In this document: positions 44,813 through 58,935 of the stretch, one piece after another
How the letters are laid out: each line of letters starts with the position of its first letter
Position numbering within the stretch: the first letter of the stretch is position 1
Source of the DNA: Nautilus pompilius
Taxonomy: Eukaryota; Mollusca; Cephalopoda; Nautilida; Nautilidae
DNA length: 64,000 bases
Reading direction: 5' to 3'
Assembly (NCBI GenBank): GCA_018389105.1
Contig: JACATO010000989.1
Coordinates: 372,001-436,000 of the forward strand
Program-made: the position numbers and the translations under genes
The notes under the pieces: generated by a model
Databases searched by the model: none
What the model was told of the DNA's origin: nothing
What the model saw: only the letters and a program-made list of their open reading frames with translations

Positions 44813-46155
44813 AATCCAAATTGTTCTAAGCCTATGTGTTTTACATTAGGAGTGTGTTAACTAAATATACAGCCAGATCAATACAAATACTAACTGGTGG
44901 TTTTAGGCTGCACAAAGTGGTATAAGTAAAGTAAACATTGTTGTGGTATATAGAGGGTTAATGAAATTGCTTCTTCCATTGTCTACCTGTCTATTATAAA
45001 TTTATTCTTTTTTATACATGGTGTTAGATATCAAGATGGCTCGGACAAAATAGAGAAATATCTATTGATGCAGTTAAAATGCTTTACCAAAAATGTTCAC
45101 TTGCCCACAATATTCCTAATCAAAATATTTTGTAGATTAAACATTAAAGCTGCTTTAAATAACATGACTATTAGTATTTTTATTTGTGAATGATAAAAGA
45201 TGTATTATTGATTTCATTGTAATTGTTAAGCGCATTCTGATAAACCATTAAACAATCTGAATGCTTAAAGACAGATTGAATCAACCTAAGGATCTTTTTT
45301 GATATTTATAATTTAACTTAGGTGGATTACCTGTCCTTTAAAATAACTAAATGTTTAAATTCTACAGGACTTTTGCTGAAATCTCCTCTGGGTTTTATGA
45401 TGAGCATGATATTCTTGCTAGGCAATGGATGCAGTCCAACCAAGTTTTCATACATAGTTTGGTTAATCCATTCCTAGCATATTGTTGCTTTTGGCAGCCA
45501 AAATATTAATTCTGTTATTTTCTTGAGATCTGTTTCCCATATCCATTTTATTTTTCACTAAAAAAAAAAAAAAGTAAATGCTGTTTACTACACAACTGCT
45601 TAATGTCTGAAAGTTATTGTGGTTTTTTTGGTCCATAAAAGATCTTTAATATAATTATATACAGACTGATTTACTTTCTTCTTTTTCAAGGAAGAAAATT
45701 AACTAAGTTGTCACAGCTCTCTAATAAGCACTGTTCATATTCATCTATCATTAAAATTTAGAGCAGTTTACAAATACAGAATCTGTTTTTTCTAGTCAAG
45801 ACTACCTAGGAAGGCTCAGAGTAGATTGACTGGTGATGATGGAGTAATTGAGAGATTGAAAACACAATGCAACCTTTTAACAATATTGCTAATATCAGGA
45901 TCAATCTTAGGGCAACTCCAGTTTTGAAGTTAGCAAAAGCAAGAGCAGAAGGTTTTAGATTATTCATTATTTGCTTGCCATTACCATTACAACTATTAAT
46001 TATTTATATATAATGTTTTAAAAACCATCTATTAAATCTTTGTACATACTTATGGAGTTTCCCTTAATAACAGCCACACAACCTTAAAGCACTGGTATAC
46101 AGTAATATATCTCAAGAAGTAAAATAATTCATTTTTACTTTACCGTATTTTTCAG

Positions 46156-46320
46156 GCTCTACATCAAAAGGAAACGATTTTCTTGCTTTATGGGATGAAG
46201 GATTTCCCAAGAACTGTGATTATGTATCTCTACATTTTTGAATATGATTTCATGTTTATACCCTTTGTGCATCTGACATGCCCTCGTGAACTTTCAGAAG
46301 ATAAATATGGCGTGAAGCAG
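46156..46320 (+). CDS. BFAR: BFAR-like gene, coding exon 5 (start of C-terminal membrane region)
   Basis: Acceptor TTTTTCAG; donor AAGCAG|GTAAGT at 46321. It is exactly 55 codons in phase 0, residues 235-289. ETIFLLYGMKDFPRTVIMYL, YIFEYDFMFIPFVHLTCP and the acidic ELSEDKYGVKQ match the human SLFLLYALKSSPRLSLLYLY ... HTICPLQEDSSGED stretch. About 160 further residues expected from human BFAR (several membrane segments) are not found before the window ends. Confidence 0.92.
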
Positions 46321-47074
46321 GTAAGTCCACTGCTACTTGTGCAGCTAAAGCTGGAGTGGAGACTTATTCAGTTGAATATTTGCTCAGTGCTTATGACAGA
46401 AGATACAATTTGGATTATGGTTTTCTTGATTACTTTGCATGACTCAGCATTAACAAAGACAATGGCCAGGGTATGAATAGAACAATAGCAACAAAAACAT
46501 GCACAAAACTAGGTAAATATACAGTATTGTTTTTGCCCCCCCCCTTTTTTTTCTGTCTTCTGGTAAATATGGTGGATGTTGTTGACCCCTTTTATTGGTT
46601 TCCTCTGAACAGCCTAAACCCTATTTCTAAGTTATGCAGTAATACAAAAATGTTTTGTACTGCATATTTGAAATAAGTTTTTTAGCAAATGGAGAATGAA
46701 AACTGTACAAGTCTTTGGCAGTAGCTTTAAAACAGCAGTAAGTAAGGGTCAAAGGTAAAAAATAGGGTTCTACTAGAATACTTAGTAAGGGGCTAGGTTC
46801 TTATAGGAAGGGCAAGATAAAAGAAGTAGTTTTCTTTTGGTTCTGTATCTAATTATTATATCATTCAAATGGTCAGTATTTAGAATATCAAATTCAGATT
46901 TTAGCATCAGCATGTCAAGTGAACAGAGTGCTGCTCATTGATTGTGTGAGGCTTAACTATGGAATAAAAGTGAAAGCAGCTGTCCACATGCCCCTTTCTG
47001 GGTACCCTCATTAACTAATAGGAAGTTTTAAATATCCCCAAACTAGAGCAGCATCTAACTAGGTAGTTGCCCTG

Positions 47075-47245
47075 GTTACACAGTGGGTGAAACACTGGTC
47101 AGAACCAACACATCCAAAAACTTAGCAACCAAGAGGTTGCAGGTTTGAGTCCAGATCAAGCTACTTGATAATGGCAACAGGGAAAGATCGTTGTAATGTT
47201 GCTTATTAGTTAGTTGGGTTACTAACTACATTGAAAAAAACCTGG
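47075..47245 (+). repeat. tRNA-derived SINE-like repeat (family B)
   Basis: ACTTAGCAACCAAGAGGTTG is followed by a B-box-like GGTTTGAGTCC at 47142-47152. The ACTTAGCAACCAA block recurs at 58340-58480. Confidence 0.5.
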
Positions 47246-48984
47246 GCTAAACCAATAGCTATTTTTAAATAACACATTACTAATATGTTTTTATTCTTGC
47301 TTAACATGGAATTTACAGTTCATGACAGCAAGGAGGAAAGCAGAAAAAACTATAGTAATTATTAAAATTTGAAATTACTGCAGCGCCAGAGTATCATAAG
47401 TGACCAGTAGTGACTTATCTTTTGGAGATACTAAGTAAAAGGATATCAGAAATCTAGCAAGAAAGATTTGAGCTTCTATTTATTGGTCGCAATTCCAGAT
47501 GGTCTGTCACTAAATAGGTGGTTTTTTTTGTTTGTCTCTTCGCTGTGATCCAAATTATTTCCCCATTTTGTTTTTTTCTTTCCAATTCTCCTGGTACTTG
47601 GCTAAGGCAAAACAGGCTGCTTCATATTCGATTTCAGCACACATTAACGAAAGCATCTTTTTTTCCTTGCTGTTCTGTTCTTTCACCTAAGGGTGACAGT
47701 ATGATTGTTACAGAAATCAAGCATTTACGCGCTGTCAGAAAGTGAAGTACTAAAATTGCTTTAACTTATCATGTCTCCCTGCCGCTGGCTGGCATCAGCA
47801 TCAGAGAAACAAATTACTGTGAACAGAAAAATCATATTGTGATGGTCTTTGAGCGGTTTCCTTCTGTCTTTTTTTGTTTTTTTCCACACATGCACGAAAC
47901 ATTGCCTGGGGTAAATTATATACTATTATCAAAGTGTTTGTCTTTAGGTTTGTGAAAAGTAAGTTCATATCTAGCCAGCCTTGAGCACAGTAACCTACAG
48001 TAGACTTATAAGGGCTTCTGTGCTGCATGATTCTATTATTCTACCCGTCAAGAAGGCATTCAGCAGCGTGGAATATCTTCCGCTGTCAAATCTTGCAGAA
48101 TTTTTGTTGTTGTTGTGTACAGAAAAACAACAACAACAACAACAACGATAAGAAACAAACCAGTTATTGTCATAATTGATTTGCAAATATACATTTGCTT
48201 GAAGTAGTCAATAACATATCAATGAAAGACTTCTGTTGGTTCCTGATTTCTGTATTATGATGTTTTAAAAAAAAAGAACATGTTGCATACACACAATTTT
48301 GTGTGCGTGTGTGTAAATCTGAGATGACATTAATGAAGCATGGAATTCTGCTTCAGCTTAAAATAAAAGAATTTTGTGTTTAGTTATAATTTACAATCAC
48401 TTGTTTCCTATCTGAAGTAGAATTTAAAATAAATTATGCAACAACGGGAAAGTGAGGAATTTATTTATTTATTTCCTTGAAAATCTTTTAAGGTAATAAT
48501 GGTTGTGTGGGTTTCCATCTTTATAAACTTGGTTGGAAGTATTAGCGATGACTATGAAAATGTTAATAACTGTCGTAATGCTGTTTATGTTTTTATTAGT
48601 AATAAGGAATCTTTCCCTCTGCTCTGACTGGTAGATGCTCATCTACTACCTTTTGCTTGAATCCTGGCAACTAGACCAAGGTGTTGTGCATGAGCATTGG
48701 GGTTATATTAAAACAGTCAGTCTAACATAAAAACTGACACGAACAGTTTTGGTTTTGTTATTTAACTTTGTACAGGTGTGTCAATAACCAATGCACACCA
48801 CTTTATTTTGTCTGCAAGCAACCTGACACATTAGTAAAGAATCTAAAAATTAGTCAAGTGAAAGCATTTTTAAAACAGGAACCTTCTTGGCAAACTCCAT
48901 CCTGACTTTTGAACAGGCATATTGTGCAGCAGCGAGCCAGAAGGGAAAGGTGGTGAGGTATTAATTAACTAACCTTGATGACCA

Positions 48985-49165
48985 AGCAAGTGGATAGCTA
49001 GGTATTGTTGGATGCTTTTGATCAAACTAGAGAGATGCTGGAAGAAAACCCACATGGCTGGCTAGTGATGAAGAGCGCAAAAGAAACCATACAAGGGAGG
49101 TATGCCAAGCTGAGCTGGTTCAGACTGGGATTCTAGCTTCGGCCCTTGAACCATGGCCGTCCATC
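48985..49165 (-). repeat. SINE-like repeat (family A, reversed)
   Basis: GAAAACCCACATGGCTGGCT and AGGGAGGTATGCCAAGCTGA are the reverse complements of blocks in the copy at 60250-60540 (AGCCAGCCATGTGGGTTCAC; GGTGTACCTCTCC). Confidence 0.6.
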
Positions 49166-51149
49166 AGTTCACAACCTAAACAGGAATAAAACACCATAAA
49201 TTTTTTATTCTCATTTAAAGATTATGCTAGTATTAATTTTGTCAGTTAATTAACCTGTGCATTTTTTTTTTTTTTTGTTAATGCAACATTATTTAAGGTG
49301 GAATTATTAATTGCCATGAGGTCACGCTTATAATTTGCTGCAGTATTAACCCTATAATGGATTCATTTCCTGCTCTAAAGAGCTAAAGCCATTTGTTTTT
49401 CTTTTCGTGGCGTGCAAGATTTGAGAATAATTTGTTAGCTGTTTCTGTTTCAAACTGTGGTGAATACCTTCATTATGATATCCCCCCTCTATCCCATTGG
49501 CCATTTTTCGGCAGCGCCACTTGAATTCTATTTAAAATTTTGCCGGAGCTGTTTGCTTTGAATTGGAAAATGGTGCATTGTGGGTGAGGTTCTGAGTTTG
49601 GTTGGCTTTGCAGATTAGCTATCTGAGGAATGCAGTTAGTTCCACCAGTGACTAACAAGATTGCTTCAAAATGAAGTCTGTTATAAAAATGTTGAGCTTT
49701 AGAAAATGGCGAATGAGAAAAATTGTTTTCTGTCCCCCCCCCTCTCTCTCTCTACTTGTCTGTAAAATGTTTTTAGGGTCTAGTTTTACATTGTCAAACT
49801 AGCACAATAATTTACTTTTTAAATCCAATTAGTATTAGATTCTGGAGGCTCTTCATCCTTTTCAACATGTGAAAAATGTCTTTTATTTAGCAGAAAATTA
49901 ATTCCCTTTTAATATAGAGGAAAAGGTTTAATTGATTAATTTTCTTTTGCTTTAAACCATTTTAGCTTTTTAAAAAAATTTAAAGTCTTACTTTATAATT
50001 GAATTAATATTTAGTAGTAAATGACATTTGTTAATACTTGATTATAAGGGTGCTGCTTTTTGTTTTTGTGTGTTGATAACTGTTACTGGTAGTAACTAAT
50101 GAACCTATCATTTTGGTTATCTTTCCCTGTTGTAATCACTAGGATTTAGTCCTGAGGAGGCGTTGTTTTGGAGTGCAGTGACGTTAATTTGTAGTAGACA
50201 TGCCACCTATGAGCGTCCAGGTTGGCTTCCTGTTTGGCTCTGACTTGGATTTGCTGACCTCCATGGGCATGGCTTCCTTTTTGCTTTTTGGTACTAGTCA
50301 GTCTGCATTGATTTTCCAAAAACAGGAATTCTAGTAGGGAGATTCCAAGTACTTGTAGATGTTCAGCAGGTAACACAAAACCACCTCTCACCTTGACCTC
50401 TGCTCAAAAGTCCTCAAATCTACCCAGGTAACTCATTTGATCACTAAGTGTGACACCCTGCATCCCCCCCATCTAATTCATTTTTGTTTTCACAGCTACA
50501 AGAAAGCAAATAAATCTTCCTTTGACATGTTTCTACATGGATTCTTTGTTTTTATTATATTTATGAAAAGTTCTTAAACACATACTACAGGGGCTACAAT
50601 ACATGGAGATTTGTTTTTTTATTTGACTAGCTTTGCTTGAGTTACAAAAGAAACTTTCTTTAACAGATTTATTATTATTCTTTAAACATTTAGTTCAGAT
50701 CGCATGAGTTCACCATAAGAAGTTGAGTCTCCAGCCTTTTCCTTGCAGCTCTGATGGCTAATATACATTAACACAGATCTGCAAAAGTGGATTTGTTTAC
50801 ACAGTAGATCGTACTTCTGAAAATTGTTTGCTGATAGAATCTCTTGACTAGTTTGACAGGTCTGGTCAAATTTATGACTATTTTTTCTGCAAAACTATTC
50901 ACTTTTAATTACCCACTGATGGTTTTTCACTAAATAATATGTTCTGGTCAGCCTGACTGTCGCGCGCTGAGAAGATTGCATTTATTCTGGAACCATGAGA
51001 GCAGTAGTTGGCTGCCTTTTTTAGAATTGCACTGCCAATATAAGGCTATTGAAATTTAGTAGGAAACTCCATAAAAATTAGCTTGATTTAATTGTTCATC
51101 TAGGATCAAGACAACTTGTCAGGCAGAAATTTAGATTGATTTTACATTT

Positions 51150-51162
51150 TAATGAGTCATTA
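51150..51162. promoter_or_regulatory. AP-1/homeodomain-like palindrome in BFAR intron 6
   Basis: TAATGAGTCATTA contains an AP-1 consensus (TGAGTCA) flanked by TAAT/ATTA homeodomain cores. About 190 bases upstream is a CGCGCG word, rare in this CpG-poor domain. Possible intronic enhancer; weak. Confidence 0.2.
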
Positions 51163-54100
51163 GTTTGCCATTAGCTGATTTAAGTCCTGTAATGGAGCCT
51201 GTGAAATGAGAATTTTGAGAAATGTTTGATCTAGTTATAAAGTTTGCTACAAAGAAATTAAAAGCATTAGTTAGACTTCCATGCAACATTTATTTTGGTA
51301 ATAAAATTCTGCACAGAAATCAGAGTTCACTGACAACATAAAGTGCAAATTTAACAAAATGCAGAAATTTACTTTAAAAATTGCATGGATTTTCACAATA
51401 AAGTTTCGTTTTAGTTTTTAGTTTATTGAAAATCACACTGTCTACAGCAGATAAATTAAGATTTCCATTAATAGAAAAATGTCTAAATAGAAATCAAAGG
51501 AAACTTTTAAAATGCACTTTTGCTAATAAATACCTTTTCTCTTCGCATTCTAATTTAAAATTATTTGATATTTTGAACATGAAGTTGTATTATGTTGGGA
51601 CAAAAGTAATTTTTTAAAAAATTATTTGATTTAGTAAAGAAAATAATTTTCTGAATATTTATTTTACAGTGTAGTATTTGAATTTATGTCATTATAACCA
51701 AGAAGCAGTTATGTTGAGAATCACTTGCTAGTTTTACTGTTATATTTTTTCAAAAAAAATATTTGTGTATGGTGCATTTTTAAATGAAACAAAAGGAAAC
51801 AAAGAAGTAGCAATAAATTTTTTTAAAAAATCTCAGAGATGAAATAACACTACATATTTAGAATCTATGGTAGTGTTAATAACTCAGAATCTGCACAAAC
51901 CAATGATACATTTTTCTTTTGCTTGGCACTCTGAGCGGACAAAAATCTAGCTGTTGTCACAGCTATGAAATGGGTTGTTGAGGTAGGGAGGGGAGATTCC
52001 TAGAAAGTGTGGTGTCGAAAGCATATGGCAGGTGAGATATTTCTCCATCTAAATGGATTTGGAAGCTGACCTGAGTCTGTTCAGTCTGTTGTAGTTTTAC
52101 TGATCTTTTGCTGTCTGTAGATGTTCTACATCAGATGGTTAGCTGTTTAGGTATGCCCACTGAACATTAGTATTCCTGTATACTCAGTGCTTCTGCATAA
52201 AAGGCATCATGGATAGATGGGAGTAAAGACCATTGCTTTGCCTGATGCAATAGGCATAATGGCAGCCCTCTTTGACATTGGGAACCTGTGATCTTTGCAG
52301 AAGAGAAACTTGCAGTATTTTGCATTTTCTAGATTGGCATAGGTCTGGAGAAAACTGGTTTCATTTTCAAAAATGGTATTTGCTTTGCTAATGGAAATAC
52401 TTAGAAATAAGAAATGAATGTGTTAAAAAGAAGCCTAAATATGCTGCAAAGCCATGCTATTTGAAACTTGATTGAAAAGAATGTACCAGATTACTGGCAT
52501 CTTGCTTGCTCACTGGCTTTGTGTCCCCTGACCTAGTGGCAGAAAAAGCTACCATACAGTGAATATGGCAATTCAGATAGCAGGAAATGCCCTTTTTATG
52601 AACATAAAAGAAAAATTTAGTGCATATGTTCAACTATGTACCATTTCTCAGATGGCTTTGTTTAGATTCTGCAAAGTTAAATGATAAAAATTTCTAAAAA
52701 GAAAAAGAGTGTTTAATTCCTGGGTTTAGATCAGATATCTGCTACAGTAGATGTGTAGGAATTAGGTAAAATTCTTTTAAGAAAGAAAAACTGTGTAATG
52801 TTCTCCCACTGCTTTATTTCTAGAAGGTTGAAACGCAAAACTTCAGTTTTCATCTCCCTATTTATAATGCCACTTGATATCTCTCTATCTGTGCAAGTTT
52901 TGATCTGTGTAGTGAGGTAGCTGGGGCTTTGCTGAATAAGAGCTTGCAAAAAGAGACGAAAATGATAGTGATTGTCTACATGCCATAAACATAATGTTGT
53001 ATTTGACATTTTTTTTTGGTTGGCTGCATTTATTCAAGGGATCATCAAATAAAAATCTAGTGCCTGAGCAGCACTTGATAATGCTGTCATATTTCCATTC
53101 ATCCCTTCATTCATATTTGTGTTTTTCTCTATGATGATCGTAAGTCGTTTGTCTTGTATAGCCCATCTTTTTAACCCCTCTATCCATTTGTTTTTTTTTT
53201 TAATGTATTGACTGTGCCTTTGAGCAACCTTATTACTAGGCAGGCTTTTCTATACCTTTACTACAAAAAAAAAAACCTCACTCAAATGTAGCTTGCTTTG
53301 ACATTTATAAAGTTCTTAGTTATGACCCCATCTAACCGGAAAGCCCAAAGTAATAAAGGAAAAAGACTTTCTACCTGTTTCTTATCTTTAAACATTTTTT
53401 TAAATGTCTTAGTCAGCTCCCCAAGACACAAAAAGAGGTTTAATTTTTTTTGATTATTACTCTCAGTTCATATTGCAGGATTCTCATTAGATAAATTAGA
53501 CTTGAAACCAACGGACGTAATTTGTGCATCAAAAAAATCTCTCTGAGATAATCAATAGGACATTAGAGAGTTAGAAAATCTACATATAACAAGTCATTTG
53601 CTTACCCTGGCATGATCTACTGGCACCACTGTTGCATATTAATCTGATCAACAATATATGGTCATTCTTTTAGTTTGCTTTATCACATTTCAAATGTCAT
53701 TGTCAGATTTATCATTTCTAAAATGAATGCTACCTACCACTTTAACTGTGTGAAGTCTCTGTTTAGTATGCAATAGGATTGCTTGTGTTCCTGAGCACAG
53801 AGCACAACACATCCAAGAAACTATATCTATGTTGCACAAATATTAACATTCCATGAGCATGGAGGAAACATGACAACTTTGACCCTTTTTTTTTGTGTTT
53901 CTGCTGTTATCAGGCTTTATGTAGCCATATGATAACTCAATTATGTGGTCAGTGTTGTATAAACTCTTGGTTCGTCAACATCTTTAATATTAATTATGTA
54001 GAGGCATGGAGTAGTTCTGTATTTGAGAAAGAATGCTGAACAATTAAAAATATTAGATCAGCTAAATTTGAATTTTAGACAAAGATATGACAGGTTTTCA

Positions 54101-54939
54101 AAATAATTAGAAGTTTTGGGACATTTTGTTTTTCAGCTATTCACAGTTACTAGGGGTCATAGTTACAAATTTTCAAAGATTCCAGCCAACAGTTTAGATT
54201 TATAATATATTTTCTTGCAATAATAGATTTACTAATGAGTGAAACAAATTACTAGCAAGTGTGGATAATAGTGAAAGTATTAATCAGTTAAAGAGTCTTG
54301 TTGATGGCCATTTCTTGTTATGGGTTGTTTTTTGCACAAACTTGATTAATTATTAAGGAGGCAGTGGCAGCAGGAAACCATTGAAGCTGGTTGATTAAAT
54401 TTATATAATGCATTCTAATTTACTAATAGCGCTATCTCCGATATAGTTGTGCATCTACTTTTATTTTTTTCAGAATTGTGTTGCTTTAATATTACATATA
54501 TATGTACAAAAACTGTACAAATTACATTCTCCAGGCTATTAGACTGTTTTTGTAATATACAATAGCATTATTTTTGCTTGAAAGTACCAAAAAAAATTAA
54601 CTGTTGCCTTTTCTGACTGACTAATTTACCTTTCTACAATTTATTTAGGATAAATTGATTTTAATTTGGTATAATAAATACAAATACAAACATTTGGGGG
54701 TGTTTAAGCTAAAAAATCAGTTTTGTCATATTTTTATACTTTTATACCAGCCATAAAATCTTTTTTTTTAAAAAAACAAACCCTATGATGCATATCATAC
54801 AAACATAAACTGTCTGAAAAAAAGATGATATGCTTACCATACAAAGGCATTTTGTGTCTCAATTTTAAAACAGGTTTCATAGCTGTCAAATGATGGCATG
54901 CTGCATACCTCTGATGTCACATGTTTTCAGTGTGTGTGG

Positions 54940-55730
54940 TAAAAATGGCAAGCATAATGTTCTTTGATCAGCACAAGCAGATAGTAGTTTTGTTGGAAAT
55001 TTGAGAATGCTGTTTGGGCACATCATGTATGGATGCACAGGCTCAAGTCACCAACTTTCCTTACAATTGCATGAATTAGGGGACAAATTTGAGGTTGAGG
55101 GCATTGTACTAGGTGGATAAAGAGTGTTCTGGTAGTACACTTGTGTGCAGAGTGAAGAAAACACTGTAGCCACATTGGCAGAATTTGAAATCTCTCTCGA
55201 AAATTCAAAAAATCTGCATGACTGTGCCTGTCAATGTGGTGCAAGCAGTTAAGGTGTATACCAAATTCTTTACGTGTGTAGCAGGCTACTCAACTTCATA
55301 CTGGGAAAGACTAAACTTGGTACAGTCACAGTCTCGGATAGGTGTGGCTCCCTGCTATCTTATCAGACTTTTTTTTTTCTTTCCCCCAATGACACCGAGA
55401 TAGTGGCTACCTATCACTATCTCCTTATAAGCAACATTGTGCTTGGCATTGAGATTGTGTGCTGATGAAACATTTTTTCGCCAGCAAGATTGTGCACACC
55501 CTGCATTTTCACTGAGATGTACAACTAATTTTGTGGATGGGACCACACAGAACAGTTGAATGCATGCCATGCTCTCTAGATCCCTCATCACCGGATTTTT
55601 TTCTTCTGAGGTGTATTGAAAGACAAGGTATATACCATCCACAAACTGCAGCAGAGAATTATTGATATTTAAACAGCTATTCCTGTGAAGACCCTTTGCT
55701 TTATTGTCAGCCTGCAATTCCTGCATGGAA
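54940..55730 (+). mobile_element. Decayed DNA transposase remnant (mariner/IS630-like fold)
   Basis: Several + strand frames line up with the plan of an insect/mollusc DDE transposase: EENTVATLAEFEISLENSKN (near 55150), FRQQDCAHPAFSLRCTTNF (near 55465, degraded from the QQDGAPPH catalytic block), and PSSPDFFLLRCIERQGIYHP (near 55585, like the SPDLTPLDFFLWG block). Frames shift repeatedly. No terminal repeats were recognised. The minus-strand frames here are shadows. Confidence 0.55.
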
Positions 55731-58339
55731 ACTGATGGTGGACATTTTGAACTAGTGTATCATGTTCGAGGTGTCTGAAATATAAAGCAAAAATTCTATC
55801 TAGTAATACGCCTCTGTTTATTAGGTTACAGAAAAAAAATGAATACAAATATTTACGATACTCTACACAATTTTCCTAAAATAAGAAAATTCAATAGCTG
55901 AATCATTGTTAGAAATGTAAATTAAATCAACGATGGTAGACTCGCTTGAGATGCCTCTGCTTATTTACCACTAATAATTGTAGTTTGTTGTTTTCTTATC
56001 AAAACTTTGTTTTCCATAGTGATATGAAACTTAAATTATTTTACTGAAATGCTCAGGCAGGTGTGAATCTGTCATTTCATAGTTAGTTATTTTCATGTGT
56101 ACAAACTACTTTTAATTTATTTTGTTTTTTTTGTTGTTTTAAATGAAAAACTTACCAGCATTCCCTTAATTCAAACTTTAAGTTTAAAGCAAGGAATAAA
56201 ACAAAAACATTTAAAAGGAATCCTAAAAAAAAACAAATAGATGTATTAAAGTATGCATTTAGATTGCGGCACAATCAAGTTCCTTTTAAGACTGACAATA
56301 TCTTTGAAATGTATCTGAGAATTTAAAATATGCACACATTGCGAGTAATTTGTAAAGCTGCTTTTGATACGTTTCTCCTTTCCCCTCTGGCATTTATTTT
56401 CTTTAAAAGGCTTCGGATTCTGGAAGAATTTAGAAATTGTTGGTGTCAGTCACTCAAGGAAGAAAAAAACATAAAAAAGGTGTAAATAATGCTTCTGGAA
56501 TTTATTTTTCAGGTTAGCCAGCAGGATGAATTCACATCTGTGTGGTTGCTGGTAAATCAGACTGCTTATTTTATATGTTGCTTCGATGGATACGCATACA
56601 AAATATTTTGGATAGTTGGTAATGAAAAAGGAAAAAGTCACAACCCATTGGCTTTTTTTTTATTTTTTTAGTATCTTTGTATGATTCATGTCATCTCAAT
56701 TTCTTCTTTTTTAGTTATTATTTGCACATTGACTGTTTCAAAAGAATATGAGAATTAAGTTTCTCTTGGATAGTGCTAAAGATTGGAGAGGCGAGGGAGA
56801 AATGCCAAAATATTTGCTGTGGCATCAGATGTACTTTTATCTAGTACATCAAATCAATTTAAAAGCTCGTGCATGTATTATTATTGTTGCCTCCGTATCT
56901 ACAGTACAAACGGTGAAGTTATTCCATGCTTTTTAAAGCTGACGGTTCCTGAGGTAATAAAAGTATCAGGTGGCCACAATGTTGAGTCAAACTCTGGCAT
57001 TCTGTTATCCCAGATGTAGTGCACATAAATGCTTTTTTAGGGAGAAACCCTGAATTGATGCCCGAGACTCTGGTTTACGAATGTTTTTAAACAAATTTTA
57101 GTTGCTGTGTTTTCTTTTTGTTTTGTGCTATTGTTAAAAAGGTTTTACAATGTAATTCAAGGGGGGGATCTGCAGAGGTCTGGGTTTAGTCCTCACAGAA
57201 TTCCAAATGATGTTGCATTAATATGTTAGCTTTTATATCAAGCTTTGTATAACATTTAGGAGTCGACTGACCCTTCAAGAGATATTGAGAAAAAGGATCT
57301 TAGAGAAACAGTCAATAGCTGGAGATGCTAACAATAGCAAAAAACTTATTTTTGCTTAATTTTATCCACACAAAATTGAATATTGTATTAGGAGAATTCT
57401 ATTAAGAATGTCACATTGTTTGTCAGATTGAGAAATGAAATCCACGTCATATTAACTTATATGGGGGATGTTTCTGTCTGTTTTTCACACGGAAAAGATG
57501 ATTTATACTTTATCCTCTTTAAATAGTTTGTTAATGTTTAATTTCAACTGTGGTTTTATTGTGATTGCTTGTAAAATGGCCAAAACATTGGGTGTTTATA
57601 CAGATCCCTCAAGTGTCTAGTTACTCCTCCCTGAGCTAAGCATCTCTATTTATCATTCTGTGGCTAAAATCCTACCTCCCCCTTCCTCCAGAGAGAGAGG
57701 GAGTAGGGTTGGGTAGCCGGCTCGCAGTCTCAATGTAAACTAATTTTGGCTAAAATCCTTTGAGACCATATGTTTTCATTTTAAAAAAAATTATCAATTT
57801 TTGTTACTAATCGAAATTTAAATAAAACTTCTTTGAACCTAAAAAAAAAAAAAAGGTTTGCCTCGAATTCAGTTAACCTAATGTTTTGTAAATTGTCAAA
57901 CTTATTATCTCTGATGGATGCTTGTGGCATTAAAATAACTCAAATATTAGTACTTGTCTCTAATTTACACATTTAGCTGCTGATTTACTGAATTTTTAAT
58001 ACCAAAAAACTGAATGATAGTATTCTTCCATTTTTTTCCAACTTCTGTTGTCTTAATTCTATTTTGTTTTTGTTTTTTTCCTAATTTTTTTTTGACTTTT
58101 GATTTCTTTGTCAATCTACATTCTACTGTATTATTTGTCAGTAAGGTTTCCACAGATTCTGACATTTGATCTGATTGCCAGCCATGACTTCTCCAAGAAT
58201 AACTGGGTTCAGAAGAAAATGGCTTTTTGTAGTGTATACCGGGGGAAATTGTTCGTGTTGTCTTTTAAAAAGATCCGATTCTGTTTTCTGTTAGCCAAAA
58301 GAACAGATTATTAATATCATTTATTTCCTTTGGGAGGTA

Positions 58340-58480
58340 TACTGAGCCAAAACGTTGGTAAAAAAATACTTAGCAACCAACAGGTCATCAATTCAGACCA
58401 GTTGTACTGTTCAAAATAGTTTTTGGGATGAACTGATGTTGGTCTGCACCCAAACTCACCACCTACTCTCTGTAGATGGA
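58340..58480 (+). repeat. SINE-like repeat (family B)
   Basis: AAAACGTTGGTAAAAAAATA then CTTAGCAACCAACAGGTCAT parallels the repeat at 47075. The B-box is decayed (CATCAATTCAGACC). Confidence 0.45.
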
Positions 58481-58739
58481 GATGCGGTTTTATATACTGT
58501 GTATTAGAAAGGAGATTTTCAGCCTTGGAAATACAAATGATTATTTAGAGCAGACTATTAGAGTTTTTTAAACCATTTTCATCATAAACATTTCACAGTA
58601 AATCTATGGGTTCTGTTTTTCTTGTTATCAGAAGAATTCTTTTAGAATAAAAGGTGCTTCTGTTTGAACCGCGTTGAGTCCTGACCACGACAGCAGTGTT
58701 TCATTAACAGCATCTAGGATTTGGAGTGTAACTGACTAC

Positions 58740-58935
58740 TAACCCTAACCCTCTGCATGTAACTGAAGGCTGGGACTCAGAACAACTAGTGACATAACAA
58801 ACTACTAGAATTCTTCATTTTTAGATGTAGGTGGAAACCTACGAAGTTAGCCAAACCAAGCTGGTTCCTGTGGCCCTCAATCGTAGCAATCGGTAGTCTA
58901 ACCATTGGACGACTGCATTGAAATGTATTGGAATA
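58740..58935 (-). repeat. tRNA-derived SINE-like repeat, reversed (family unclear)
   Basis: On the minus strand the sequence reads AATGGTTAGACTACCGATTG, resembling a tRNA A-box region, then GAACCAGCTTGGTTTGGC. A CTAACCCTAACCC word lies at its far end near 58740. Confidence 0.4.

Larger units (their letters stand above)
42136..46155 (+). other. BFAR intron 5 (4.0 kb)
   Basis: More than half is Tigger element 2 (42150-44483); a reversed copy of the short dispersed repeat follows at 44740-44805. The remainder is AT-rich with no gene. Confidence 0.85.

Noticed and set aside
48100-48146. Hairpin of (TTG)n against (CAA)n
   Set aside because: Two facing triplet microsatellites; nothing beyond simple sequence.
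56450-56671. Exon-like VSQQDEFTSVWLL after a TTTTTCAG acceptor, considered as the next BFAR exon
   Set aside because: It does not resemble the BFAR sequence expected at that position and has no support beyond chance splice words.
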